DNA of 64,000 bases from Doryteuthis pealeii (GCA_023376005.1 CM042151.1:77111369-77175368); one strand, 5' to 3'. Positions 18,720 to 31,129 are shown, numbered from the stretch's first letter. The notes: generated from the letters alone by a model not told the origin. A program made the numbers and translations.

Positions 18720-20690
18720 CTCGTAAAACCACCGCTACGGTACTGCTATCAGTCGGTCAGTGATGTTCTGAGTCGACAGAAGAAACATCATGTCCACGGT
18801 CAGCTTATACTCCTTCATGTGCTCTTTGATCTTGCTCTGCTGCCTTCTGATAAGCATCTCGCTTGCTGCCTTGGTATGGACTCTCGCTTATTCAGTCAGC
18901 GTGTCTGATACCCAGTGGTACATGCACAGAGTATCCATGTTCACATGTATCACCTTTCTCTGCCACTGGAGAGCCAGATTAGTGTCTTTCAATATGGCGT
19001 CCAGTTCGGGTCAGTTAATGTGTTGGTTATTGTTTTCAAGTAACAAGCATCCTCTAGCACGGTCTCATACCTCTCCAAGGCTACTCTGGTTACTAAAGAA
19101 CTGGCATTGACCCAAAAATTCAGCTCTGTGCTGTCCACGCACCAATCTGCATGGGTTGGATTATCCCGCTGCACAGATTCCATGGTCTAAAACATCATAC
19201 GCTGGAGGATGATGTCTTTTGTTTCATCATCCCAGCCATTCATAACCGAACTTGCTCTCCTCTTGAGTATTCCGCAAGCTACACATAGCCAACTGCACAC
19301 CAGGAGGCCTCCCACACAAGGAGAAGACTGTCCATTGTGTAACGACACTGGGGGTTTCTGGAACTATGTTTCCTTGCTTCCATCACAATTTACCGTATTC
19401 CATCCCGACCGCCAATTCCAGCACCTGTGCGCCATCTTCCAACCATTCTGGGTCCTTGCACTTCAACCGAAACTGCACTAAATGTTCTCTGATGTGGGTC
19501 GCAGGCACTATATATGTTGTCAATGGAAGAAGATGCTGTGCAGTCAATGGATTCTTCTTGTGACAGCACTACACGGTCTTCATGATAAGGGGAGCTACAT
19601 TTAGGCCAAACCCCAAATGGGTCAGACAGTATCTTTTCCCATCAATCTTCATGTTCTGGTATGGCCATAGTGTCTCATAGACATGTAGCTGGAGGTATGC
19701 TCTTCTGAGATCCAGCAGAGATACATTAGCACCTCAATCTGCTCTATTTCCTTTTGGTTGTCCTCCTCCATTTCCATATAGAGGGCCAGTGCATCACCTA
19801 CCAAATATAATTGAAAGCAGACGGACCACATCCTCTACCTGCTGAAGTTTGGCCATTAATCTCACTTTCTTCAGCCACACTACCACATCATCCTTGCCAG
19901 AAAATGGTTTTATGATATCGCTGTTTATGTGCACCTTCGCTATAGTGATGTAGCCAAAAAAGCTTATAATAAGTTTTTCAACTGGAGTCCATTCAATTAA
20001 CTTTCGTTCAACAAACTGTTCTCACAATAACTGCATTCTTCTGATGTTTGTTGTTCTTTCCTCAAAAGACAGTAGTCTGCCAAATTTCAACTCTCTCACA
20101 ATCACTTGCTTCACTGCTGTCATATATCACTGACATCATCAGTAAGACTCTAATGTAACAGGTCACATTGATGCTGGGGCCGCTCCTGGCACTATTGTGG
20201 GGTGAGCGTGCGGCTGTTACTACATCCCAGCTTTGCTCGCTAGCACTCTTGCTTTTGCTAACAAATCCCCCATGGTCAGGGTCTCAATATTTGGCGCCTG
20301 TTACAGTCTGATTGAGACGGTGTCAGGGAACCTTGTGATGAATGTTTTGTGAGCCTTTCCAGGCCATCTCCCTTGAACCTGGCCAATCCAACCAACTACC
20401 TGATTTTGTTGGTATAGACGTCTATGTGTTCACCAGCCCACCTGTGTTAAGGTAGCCCTCAATTAAGGACACATCTAGTTGAATCGCACAATCTAGTGAT
20501 TTACATGTGCATCAACTAGGTAGTCTGATGTCAAGCCACAATACACAATCAGGAGGATGTGAGTTCAATCTCCCCAATCGCCTGTTACACACCCCCCTGA
20601 TCTCATTTTACACACCAAACATAGTTGTGTATGCTTTGAACCACCACAAGCGTGATTTCTCTCGCCACATGAACTGGACCCTGTATTTAT
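18720..20690 (-). pseudogene. gag and reverse-transcriptase remnants of the minus-strand LTR element, unit 1
   Basis: Reading right to left, a gag C-terminal part (YTNKIR, then MGDLLAKARVLASKA near 20250-20430) is followed, out of normal order, by a gag N-terminal part (VGDALALYMEMEEDNQKEIE at about 19740-19830). This is fused directly to reverse transcriptase (LLDLRRAYLQ near 19690-19730; HLGFGLN near 19600-19620; IDNI near 19520). Sequence homologous to 33006-33374 then leads toward the integrase piece. Several stops and frameshifts break it. It is related to but distinct from the plus-strand element at 23.7 kb. Confidence 0.75.
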
Positions 20691-22530
20691 GTTAATCTTT
20701 AAACAAATATGTCTAAAGTGAAACTAAATTCTTAATGAAAAAATGTCTAAAGGAAAAACGATGTTCATTATTAAAATAAGAAAATCATTGTTTTTAAATT
20801 TCGGATAAAATTAAAAATTATATATTGCCATTTTGAAGTGAGGTGATAAAAGTTTAAAAATAAATTTTTGATTCTAAAACTATTACCAAAAAATCCAGGA
20901 ATGGTGAAATTCTAATGAAATTTTCTGAATTTTATTTATCAATGAGTTAATATCACACAAAAAACAAAAAAACAAAATGAAAAATTTTTTTTTTCTGTCA
21001 ATTATGAATTGAATCAGAGAAAATACTCATTTTTGCATCAATTCAAAGAAAAATCTTGTTTTTAAAACTATGAAGAAAAAAAAACACATGCACACTACAA
21101 TGATTATCATTTGAGTTTTAAGAATATAACTTTTAAATTTTCAAATATTTCGTTTATTGAATTTTTATTTAGTTTAATTTTCTATTTGTTCTTCAGGATT
21201 TGATCTTTCTAGAAATGTAAAAATTAGGGAACTGGAAATTTTTGATCTTCAAATGACCAGGGGGAAAAAAATCCAACATTCTGAATTTATAAAACTTTAA
21301 TTTTTTAGAATAAAATACATTAGTGATTATACAATTAAGTTATTTAAAGAATAATTTGGTGAAAATTCCATGAAAATTGAACAATTCTCTGATATTTGGT
21401 AATAGTTTGAAAATTTAAAAACAAAAAAAATATTACCTCCCTTTGCGATCTCAGTACAATGTTTTAACATATTTTGAATAATTTAGGGAGTGGCAAACAG
21501 AGCCTTAAAGTCATTTTTGACCAAATGACTTTAGCCCCTACAGAAAATAATTTACCAAAAATCAGGGAAGTATCTAATTTTAATGAAATTTTTAGTGTTT
21601 ATGTGTCAATGAATGATCTTTATAATGCATCATTTATTTTATTTCAAAACTTTCTAATTTCTTTCAGGTCACTTAATTTTGACCCCCCCCCCTTATGCTG
21701 GGGGCGTAAAATTGTTTCGAGTTGGTCCTTACCTGATACTAATTACAGTATAATTAAAGAGATAAAAGACCGAAGTTAGGAATAGAAACAAAAAAAATTT
21801 TTTTACGGTTGCGCTTCTATGAGAAAATAAGTACCGAAAATCGAAAAATAAAATGTAAAAAAATAATAAATAATTAATTTTTTGGAGAGTTCTTTTTTAC
21901 TCATTTCGATAATTATTTAATTGGCTATTATTTTATAAAAGAAAAAATTATACATCGATGTTTTTCAAATATTTCCTTTATTGAATAAAAGATTTGACGG
22001 AAATTTAATCGGCTATGATTTCGATGGGTGACTTTGTTTATGTCATCCCACTGATTAACACGGATAACAGCGAAAATAATATATCAATTAAATGTTGAAA
22101 TTAATTTTTCTTTTCTATAATAATTGAATCAGTCATCAAAAGATTCCAGATATTTTTATATTCACAAAGTATTGTCAGAAATTTAAAATATTTCACTTCT
22201 GCAGCGGAAAACAAAATTTTCCAGCAAATTACGTTTTGTTTTGTTTTTTCGTTTGCAAAGAAAGATAATACACTGAACGTTATACTTACTTCTTTCCTTT
22301 TTCTTTCGTCTGATTTCTTTTCTTTGGAACAATACAACGTTAAAGAAGACGGAGAAAAAAATATAATATTTTAAATAGAACTAATCTTTTCTGGTCGAAT
22401 GAAAAACTATCGTTGATTTGCAATAAATAGAGTAACGTTTTCTTAAGAGCTATAAAACAAGGGACATAATTCCGAACTTTTTTCTCATTTATTATGGAAC
22501 ATTCACCCTTCTTAGGCGAAATATATCAAA
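20690..22530 (+). repeat. AT-rich dispersed repeats, unit 1
   Basis: It contains a second copy of the 650-1400 repeat, then a block ending in ttcaggtcacttaattttga and a C run near 21660-21690 that recurs near 34620, 49550 and 53215. Next comes the ataaaacaagggacataatt section shared with 6.9 and 48.7 kb. No gene is recognised. Confidence 0.7.
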
Positions 22531-22568
22531 TACATTGCTATACAGTTGCTTTATTCACAAACAACTTT

Positions 22569-22570
<2 letters not shown>

Positions 22571-22622
<52 letters not shown>

Positions 22623-22641
22623 TGGCTTTAATTCTAGAAAT

Positions 22642-22676
<35 letters not shown>

Positions 22677-22742
22677 CTCTCCTTGGCTTTAATACTAGAA
22701 ATAGCTCTCTCTCTCTCGCTCTCTCTCTCCCCCTCTCTCTCT
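22571..22742 (+). repeat. (CT)n minisatellite with a conserved spacer, unit 1
   Basis: Three CT tracts are separated by ttggctttaattctagaaat-type spacers. Leu/Ser-rich and Arg/Glu-rich frames across it are repeat artefacts. Confidence 0.95.
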
Positions 22743-22789
22743 TTACGGTCCTATTGGGGGAGTAGCATCTCTGTAAACTAGTTATACCC

Positions 22790-23650
22790 AAATTTTCGTC
22801 TGCTAAAATTTTTAAAAACGAATTAAAATTAATTAAATCTTATATTTAAGGTCAAACTTTTGTCTAAAACGATAAGTAGTAACGTAATGACCATCATTAA
22901 AAAAAAAAAAATATCATTACACATGCAGTTTATTTTTAATACTTTTAAAACGATTTGTTTTGGTCAATTTCGTTCGCGTTCGCTATTTTGGCTCTTTTTC
23001 AATGGTATAAGGGATTGTTTACAAATTTAATGTAACATTCCCGATTGCAAAAAGAAAGAAAAAATAATTACTTTAAATCAGGGAATTATCCGATTTTAAT
23101 GAAATTTTCAGTATTGATTTATCAATTAATGAATTTTATAAGGCATCAGTTATTTTTTTTCAAAACTTTAATTAAATATTTTTGTTATGAAAAATTAATA
23201 TATAAAATTCATTTAAAATAAAAATATTCTGATATTAAGTTTAAAATATTATATTTTTAGATTCTAGAAATAAATATCTATTTAATGAAAACCTTATTTT
23301 AGTCAATCAAAGCATACATTTTGAAGAAAAACTCCATTGAAAATGTAGGTCCCCCCCACTTTTTAAGCAGAAAAGATATTGATGTATAATTTTTTTCTTT
23401 TATAAGATAATAAATAGCCAATTAAATAATTATCGAAATGAGTAAAAAAGTAATCTCCAAAAAATTATTTTTTTTTTTTTACATTTTATTTTCAGATTTT
23501 CGGTACTTATTTTCTTATAAAATATTCCCCTTAAAAATTTTTTTTTCTATTTACAACTTCGGTCTTTTATCTTTTTATTTCTATTGTTATAGAAATTAGG
23601 AATAACTCGCCGAGATTTTACACCCCCAAAATGAGGGGGCGGTCAAAATT
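22790..23650 (-). repeat. R repeat, inverted copy (unit 1)
   Basis: Reverse-complement order of the landmarks at 2200-2930: a tgcagtttatttttaatact section, then attttcagtattgatttatc, then caattaaataattatcgaaa. Its far end (ggtcaaaattaagtaacctg) is interrupted by the gag-pol element at about 23679. Confidence 0.8.
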
Positions 23651-23678
23651 AAGTAACCTGAAAAAAAAAATGAGAAAG

Positions 23679-24585
23679 TGTACTAACGAGTTGAACTTGA
23701 CCTGAACTCTTCTGTGCCTTTTTCGGGAACAGCAAGGAGAAAGAGTGAACGCACTTTGTAAGGCGGGGTAAAAAAAAACTATGCCCTTCTCGGTTTTTGG
23801 TACGCACATGTGAGCCTTGGAGAAATGAGCTCTTGTTTCAGTCCCTTGTAATTGAAGGAACTTTTTTCAGAAGAGAAAGAGAAAGAGAGGCTGGTGGACA
23901 ATTTTCAGTTGTATTTAAAATTAATTTTTTAATTATTATAAACAATTTTCAAGCTATTTCGGCTAAATTCGGAAACATGGACAGAATGTTTGCTTACAGG
24001 TTAATCCCGGAGTTTGGTGGGTTTCCTTCTGACGAACCCGTCATCGAATGGATTCAGCGCGTTGAAATGATCTGTGAACTTTGCAGGAGAACGGATGTCG
24101 AGCTGATACTACCGTTGCGCCTGCAAGGTGGTGCCCTCACTGTGTACCAACAATTGAACAAGGAGGAGAAGACCAATTTTTGGTGCATAAAGCAGGCTCT
24201 TATAGCTGCCTACGCCCCTGACTTGTTCAGTGCGTATGATCCCTTCGTGGCGCGGCAACTTCGACCCGAGGAGGCGGTAAAGGAGTATTTTGTGATCCTG
24301 CAGTGACTGGATCAGCTTGTCAGGGAGCGTCGAATGATCTGTGCTTTTGTTGCTGGACTGCCACAGCACGTACGTCGGTTGCTGCGAGCGTCATCGCGCA
24401 TGGACAATATGACAATGGGTGAACTTGTGGACCGGGTGCAGGCCATTATGGCAGATACTGAACAGCCCGAAGAAATTGTTGCAGCCGCTCAACCTGCTCC
24501 CGTGCCAGCTGGGACCCGGAAGAATGAAATTGTTTGTTACAAGTGCTCCGGTCCCAACCATTTGTCCAGAGATTGCTTGCTATGA
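23679..24585 (+). pseudogene. gag remnant of a Ty3/gypsy-like LTR retrotransposon, unit 1
   Basis: The element starts where the R repeat is interrupted, at about 23679 (TGTACTAACG). The gag frame begins at ATG 23977 (MDRMFAYRLIPEFGG) with a capsid-like region (EWIQRVEMICELC; LQGGALTVYQQLN). A TGA at 24304-24306 replaces the CGA seen in unit 2. The frame resumes to a CCHC zinc knuckle CYKCSGPNHLSRDC (about 24538-24579), which binds RNA in gag proteins. A second knuckle follows after a frame break (CFRCKKTGH near 24635), with its last Cys lost. Dead copy. Confidence 0.85.
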
Positions 24586-24618
24586 CCCTCAGGCATAGCC
24601 CCTGAATGACCATCTCAG

Positions 24619-25918
24619 TTGCCACAGACGATTCGATGTTTCCGGTGTAAGAAGACCGGACACATCTTCGGAGTGTCCAGGAAACGCTGCAGGGGAGAAG
24701 TAATCAGCGTCAGCTTGCTCCCCAGGGAAAGAAGACATGAGGTGCTGCCAACAGTTGACGTACATGTTAACGGGAGGAAAAGTATAGCACTAGTAGACAC
24801 TGGATGTACGCGGACGTTGGTCACCAGATTTGTATGCCGTGCCTGGAAGCTTGGACAGGCTAGGGTGCTAACAGCAGATGGAAAAAGATTAAAATGCTGC
24901 GGGCGAAGACGAATTCTGTGTAAATAGCACTGAGTCTGCATACGTTGATGCCCTATTTGACAAATAGGCGGTTGTTGGGGTTTGACCTCATACTGGGGAA
25001 TGACGCCATCAGAGCTTTTGGCTGCATGACCATCACACAAGCTGTAACAGTGAGCTTTGGCGGGTGAAAAGCAGACGTATACACAGCAATCCAACTCGAT
25101 AAGCCGGATTTCCGTGTGGATTATGATGAAGAACAGAATCGTTGGATTGCTAAATGGAAATGATCTGGGGGCGGGCTCCAGAGCTCCTGTGCAATAAGGT
25201 ACCGGAGTACCAAGTTCCCAAACATGCCAGAAAGAGCTACGAGGCCGAAATACATAATTGGATAGAGAATGGCTGGTTGCTGCCCTACCCCGAAGAGAGA
25301 CTTGGTCCACCTAAAAGACTGGTTCCGGTAATGGCCGTGATTCAGCACAATAAGCGTAAAGTACGTCCAGTCATGGACTACAAGGAGCTGAATGAGCATG
25401 TCAATGCATTTACAGCTAATGCTGATGTGTGCGTGGCCACGTTGAGAGAATGGCGTAAGAAGGGTGCGAATGTATCACTGCTTGATTTGAAACGAGCGTA
25501 CCTTCAAGTTTGCATTGACGAATCTTTGTGGCCATATCAGACTGTGATATTCAGTGGGCAAAGGTATTGCCTTACCCGGCTCGGTTTTGGTCTCAATGTG
25601 GTGCCTCTCATAATAAAATCTATTGTCGAAGCCGTTATGTCCCGAGACCTAACTATCAAGAGCACCACATCGGCGTACATCGACAATATTTTCATCAATG
25701 AAGATTTAGTGTCGACAGCTCGGGTGAGGACGCACCTGTCTGAATACGGCTTAATTTGTAAGGATCCAGAGCGACTGCAGGATGGTGCCAAAGTCCTTGG
25801 TCTGCAGGTTTGGGGGGAAAATGGTGTCCTCCGCTGGAAGCGGGGAAGTGAAGTTCCCGATGTTCCCCATGTTATTACACGACGAAACACATTTTCCCTG
25901 TGCAGGAGACTTGTGGGT
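24619..25918 (+). pseudogene. pol remnant (protease and reverse transcriptase), unit 1, cut at the unit junction
   Basis: A retropepsin-like motif ALVDTGCTRTLV lies at about 24787-24822. After frame breaks, a reverse transcriptase frame opens near 25154. It has KVRPVMDYKELN, VSLLDLKRAYLQV with the first catalytic Asp, TRLGFGLN, and YIDN in place of the usual Y-x-D-D box. RNase H and integrase are absent because pol stops at 25918 (FSLCRRLVGH) and the first bases of the next unit follow. The frame reads on into unit 2 sequence to 26050 by chance. Confidence 0.85.
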
Positions 25919-26759
25919 CATAAAGAACATCACATGACCATAAAGGGGGCCAGGCATCGCTGCTGGTGTTTATCGGTGAAACCCGATGTTTGTCCCTTAA
26001 TGGCTGCTACTGGTAAAGCCAGAAGCGAGTCACATATTGAATTTCAATAGATAATAATATGACATTTTTTTGCACTTTTTATTTCAGAATTCATTATTTT
26101 TTCCTACAAAAACTATTGCCTTGAGTATTAGCCAATTTTTTTGTAATAGTTATTCAGAATCTTATCGTTATAAAAAAAAGTAAAAATGGTTTTTTGACGG
26201 TTCATCTTTTTAATATTTCAAAAAATAAAATGGGGGAGTAGACCCCCAAAAAAAATATTTATCCCAATACATTTTAGGAAAAATCTATTTTAGACATATT
26301 TACATCCAAAGGTTATTAGTTATGGAAATTTTAATGAAAATTGGACCATTCTTCAGATAATTTTTAAAAATCCTCTTGTTGTAAGTTGTTTTTGGCTACG
26401 TTAAATTTCAGTTGATTTAACGGTGCGAAAATGAAAACATTGTTTTGCAATCATAATTTCCATTATTTCCGTACACTGAAAAAGGTTTTAAAAAATCATC
26501 AAGAGTTTGTTTAATGTTTCTTCTTTCGAATGGAAAAAAAATTATCAAGATAATATTAATTTTTATGCAAGTTTATTTGTGTTAGATAATGGTTGATAAT
26601 ACCCACCACTTCCTCCATGTGCTACTGTTCCTCCACATTCAGTTTTGCAATGCTCCCGACTTATGTACTATGTTTACATCAATTTACAATGTGTTTAAAT
26701 ACATATTTGTAATACTCATTTTTTAACCTGATTAACCTTATAGATTGGATCCTAACAGG

Positions 26760-26882
26760 TACTACCAGTATGAGATTAATGGTGATAAAGAAGCAGTCCA
26801 CATCCGCCAGAGTTCCAGAAATATAATCTCACCACTAGATGCTCTTTCCACTAAAAGAAAAGTTCTGCTAGAAGAAAAATGA
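26760..26882 (+). pseudogene. 40-codon coding remnant, unit 2
   Basis: Counterpart of 11659-11781: same frame and stop, with a GDKEA change and a few others. The following MRAKIG frame has W where unit 1 has a stop and then meets a later stop. Function unknown. Confidence 0.4.
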
Positions 26883-29310
26883 GAGCCAAAATAGGCGCTT
26901 TCCAGCTTGGACCAATAGACAAAGTTGCTATCAAAAAATTTAATAAAAAGCAGAAAATTTGGACAGATAAAAGGAAATTTTTATCAACTAAAGAGGAGTA
27001 GTTCAAAGAACCAAATGTTTTTCATACCCTGTCGGCTGGGGTTTTAGACTATGCCGACTGCACCTCTTTAGATGGGTAACAACCCCTTTCCAATGGAGCA
27101 GACTATTGGCTGTGGTAGTAATCCATAATGCTCAAGAAGGGAATCCTGGTGAATGAGGTGTCCAGGACATGCAACACTTCACTTAGACCCTAACTTTGGC
27201 TAGATAGGCAGTCAGAAAGGCGGTGGTTGTGCTAAAAGGCGGTGGTTGAGGGTCTTCATGTCCTGGGAATGATGATAAATTCTATCTGATGGTGAGGTTC
27301 CATTTCTGGAGGTCCGAGGAATGTGGAGCACCCCTTCATCACTATTGCTCTCAGGTCCACTCTGACCTGGACTGGTAGTACTTGTTAGGGTTCCATCTAT
27401 GGGTTAAATAGAAAAATGTATATAAAAAAATTGATTATCCATTAAGAATTTATTTCAAATCTTTGTTGGCATTAAATGACCCAGCAAGGTTCATATGCCA
27501 TAAAACAAACAAAACTATTTAAAGTTAAAAGAAGGATTTTAATTTTATCAAGAGATTTACCAATTATGCATATTTTACAACATTGATATTATATCTTTTT
27601 CATAAACTCCAATAAAAAAGTATACCATCATCTTATTTTCTCCCAGCTTTCAATAAAATAGTAAATCAGAAAGGATAATATATATATACTCATCTTGGAG
27701 GGAATAATCACATATGGACCTTCCTTGAATAATTGCTGATAGAAGGATAGTTGTCTCTATTTGTTTGTAAAAACGTTTTATATCAAAGTAAGAAAATCAT
27801 TTTTGATAGTCATAGACGTTCATTGGAAATTAAATGAAATAATCAAAGAACACTTTATAATCAACCATTAAACTTTATTACAAACTGAAACAAAAGTAAC
27901 ATTTTTATAGTAAAACAGATGTCTTTGAATTTTCTATAAACCAAGTTAATAAGAAAATCCCACTGAGAAATAATTAGTCATACATAGACCTTTCCTGGAA
28001 ATGAAATAAAGAACACTTTATAATCAACCATTACACTTTATAATCCACTGAAATCTGGTTATTGTATTGAATTTTGCAAGAGGGCACACAAGGTCTAATA
28101 ATTCATATAGTACCAGCAATCTTTTCCTCAATATACCTTCCACCAACTCCTGTCACCTTTTTGTCAGCTTAAAAATACAACCTTAAAGACACAGTTGATA
28201 AAATCATTGTCATTATTAACTTTATTCAATTAATCATGTACTTGTTAATAAGTTATTTCTTTTATTTTTAGTAGAAGGTTGGTTTTTATTGTCTTTTTTA
28301 TATCTTTGTTTTTAGTTGTTTCTTTCTTAGCTATTTAGATTTGTTATCCTCTTCTCCCAGCTTTCAATAAAATAGTAAATTAGAAAGAATGAAAATATTT
28401 ACTCATCTTAGTTGGAGAGAAACATCATGTATGGACCTTCTTTGAATAGTTGCTGAAAGCAGGATAGTTTTCTCTACTTGTGTGTAAAAGCTTTCTATAT
28501 CAGAATATAGCAAGAAATATTCTGTATTAGAATATAGTAAGAAAATCCTGTTGAGAAATTGTCATACATAGACCTTCCCTGGAAATGAAATAATCAAAGA
28601 ACACTTTATAATCAACCATTACACTTTATAAGCCAGTGAAACATATATAATCTTGTTATTGCATTGAATTTTGCAAGAGAGCACACAAGGTCTAATAATT
28701 TCTATGGTACCAGCAATTTTTACCTCAACATAGCTTCCACCAATTCCTGTCACCGTCTTCTCAGCTTAAAAATACAACCTTAAAGACAAATTTACCATTA
28801 TTAACTTTATTTAATTATTTTGTAAAATTAATCATTTACTTGTTTGTGAGTCATTTCTTTTATTTTTAGTGGAGAGTCTTTTTTTTCTAGATTTGTTTTA
28901 TTGTTTTTGTTTCATCTTAGTTAAAAGTTATTTATTTTATTTTTAGTGAAAGGTTGGTTTATTTTGGTTTTTTTTTAGCTTTTTAGATGTGTTTAACTCT
29001 GCTTTATTGGCTAGGGATGTAGAATACACCAACTGCACCTCTGCAGTGGGGTAAGGCACCTACATCCTACCGCCAATGAAATCAATGGATTCTAGTACCA
29101 GTATTAGGCTACTCTGGTGTGGTATCCAGCTTAGTGTTGTTGCTTGTGCCAGCTGCACTAAGAGAGGGTGCACCATTATATTCCATTGCTTAGCTATGAT
29201 GAAAGGAATGTTTGGTCAAGGGAAAGTATCCTTATACCATATACTATCAAATACCTTTGCAAAGAGACTGAAGACATTTGAGGTATGTCTATTAGGCTTT
29301 TCAAATTCTC

Positions 29311-30987
29311 TCAGTGTATTCGCATGTGTGATTTCAAATGAGAACGCTGTGAAAATGCTGATCCACAGAGTTCACAAGAAAATGGCTTCTCTCCAGTGTG
29401 TGTTCGCATGTGATCTTTTAAGTAGGTATTCCTAGAAAATGCAGATCCACATATTTCACAAGAAAAAGGTTTCTCTCCAGTGTGTGTTCGCATGTGATCT
29501 TTTAAGTAGGTATTCCTAGAAAATGCAGATCCACATATTTCACAAGAAAATGGTTTCTCTCCAGTGTGTGTTTTCATGTGTCTTTTCAAGGTGGAACTAA
29601 TAGAGAATGCAGATCCACAGACTTCACAAGAAAAGGGTTTCTCTCCAGTGTGTGTTCGCATGTGACATTTTAAGTCAGAACGAGAAGAAAATGCAGATCC
29701 ACAGACTTCACAAGAAAATGGTTTGTCTCCAGTGTGTGTTTGCATGTGACATTTTAAGGTGGAACTAGAAGAAAATGCAGATCCACAGACTTCACAAGAA
29801 AACGGTTTCTCTCCAGTGTGTGTTCGCATATGGTTTCTCAAATGACATTTCTGTGCAAATGCTGATCCACATATTTCACAAGAAAATGGTTTCTCACCAG
29901 TGTGTGTTCGCATGTGACATTTTAAGTCAGAACGAGAAGAAAATGCTGATTGACAGACTTCACAAGAAAATGGCTTCTCTCCAGTGTGTGTTTGCATGTG
30001 ACATTTTAAGTCAGAACGAGAAGAAAATGCAGATCCACAGACTTCACAAGAAAATGGTTTGGCTCCAGTGTGTGTTCGTATGTGACATTTTAAGGTGGAA
30101 CTTGAAGAAAATGCAGATCCACAGACTTCACAAGGAAATGGTTTTTCTCCAGTGTGTGTTTTCATATGCCTTTTTAAGTTGAAACTAGAAGAAAATGCAG
30201 ATCCACAGACTTCACAAGAAAATGGCTTCTCTCCTGTGTGTATTCGCATGTGTCTTCTTAAAGTGGAAAGGTCTGAATATGCGGATCCACAGACTTCACA
30301 AGAAAACGGTTTCTCTCCAGTGTGTGTTCGCACATGGTTTCTCAAATGGCATTTCTGTGCAAATGCTGAACCACATATCTCACAAGAAAATGGTTTCTCA
30401 CCAGTGTGTGTTCGCATGTGACATTTTAAATCAGAGCGAGAAGAAAATGCTGATTGACAGACTTCACAAGAAAATGGCTTCTCTCCAGTGTGTGTTCGCA
30501 CGTGACATTTTAAGTCAGAATGAGAAGAAAATACAGATCCACAGATTTCACAAGAAAATGGTTTTTCTCCAGTGTGTGTTTGCATGTGACATTTTAAGGT
30601 GGAACTAGAAGAAAATGCAGATCCACACATTTCACAAGAAAATGGTTTCTCTCCAGTGTGTGTTCGCATGTGTGATTTCAAACTGGATCCATGTGAAAAT
30701 GCAGATCCACAGACTTCACAAGAAAATGGCTTCTCTCCAGTGTGTGTTCGCATGTGGCATTTCAAATGAGAACTCTGTAAAAATGTAGATCCACAGACTT
30801 CACAAGAAAATGGCTTCTCACCAGTGTGTGTTTGCATGTGTGCTTTCAAATTGTCACTCGAAAAAATTGCCGATCCACAGGCTTCACAAGAAAATGATTT
30901 CTCTCTAGTGTGTGTTTGCATATGAGCTTTCAAACTTGAACTCACTGGAAATCTGGATCCACAAATTTTACATGAACGTATTTCCAC
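29311..30987 (-). CDS. Poly-C2H2 zinc-finger protein, 20 fingers (unit 2)
   Basis: A frame of 558 codons with 20 canonical fingers of 28 residues and TGEKPFSC-type linkers, beginning CKICGSRFPVSSS and ending SQRSHLKSHMRIH like units 1 and 3. Fingers 18 and 19 are the same type (SRNTYLKD), a one-finger duplication. Finger 11 has PFPC in place of PFSC. Helix contact positions are rich in Ser, Asp and Cys, as in its paralogs. The first codon is GTG (30985-30987) with an in-frame stop just upstream and no ATG, so the start must be in another exon or at an internal Met. The likely role is sequence-specific DNA binding. There is no effector domain in this exon. Confidence 0.83.
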   Translation of the reverse strand: MEIRSCKICGSRFPVSSSLKAHMQTHTREKSFSCEACGSAIFSSDNLKAHMQTHTGEKPFSCEVCGSTFLQSSHLKCHMRTHTGEKPFSCEVCGSAFSHGSSLKSHMRTHTGEKPFSCEMCGSAFSSSSTLKCHMQTHTGEKPFSCEICGSVFSSHSDLKCHVRTHTGEKPFSCEVCQSAFSSRSDLKCHMRTHTGEKPFSCEICGSAFAQKCHLRNHVRTHTGEKPFSCEVCGSAYSDLSTLRRHMRIHTGEKPFSCEVCGSAFSSSFNLKRHMKTHTGEKPFPCEVCGSAFSSSSTLKCHIRTHTGAKPFSCEVCGSAFSSRSDLKCHMQTHTGEKPFSCEVCQSAFSSRSDLKCHMRTHTGEKPFSCEICGSAFAQKCHLRNHMRTHTGEKPFSCEVCGSAFSSSSTLKCHMQTHTGDKPFSCEVCGSAFSSRSDLKCHMRTHTGEKPFSCEVCGSAFSISSTLKRHMKTHTGEKPFSCEICGSAFSRNTYLKDHMRTHTGEKPFSCEICGSAFSRNTYLKDHMRTHTGEKPFSCELCGSAFSQRSHLKSHMRIH

Positions 30988-31129
30988 TTCTGATCGTGTT
31001 TTTCACTTCTGTTCTCTGTGAAAATGTTGATTTGCCGTATGGTGAAAAGTTGTGTTCTATAAGAGTCTATTTTCACACTTGTTCTTTGGAATGTGAATTT
31101 AAGAAAAATGTTCATATACTGAATTCCAA

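Larger units (their letters stand above)
10816..25918 (+). repeat. Segmental duplication, unit 1 (about 15.1 kb)
   Basis: It begins with taaagaacatcacatgacca, which also starts units 2 and 3. In order it contains a 40-codon coding remnant, AT-rich spacer, a 29-finger minus-strand ORF (14750-17182), a solo LTR (17954-18181), a minus-strand LTR-element remnant (18291-20690), a CT minisatellite, an R repeat, and a plus-strand gag-pol remnant cut at 25918. Unit 1 is longer than unit 2 because of the extra fingers, a 139-bp tandem duplication at 12451-12723, and extra sequence near 19925-20115 and 20760-21480. Confidence 0.92.

Noticed and set aside
22535..22791. Leu/Ser-rich and Arg/Glu-rich frames over the CT tracts (also 35.5, 46.8 and 57.5-58.0 kb)
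   Set aside because: Translations of dinucleotide repeats.
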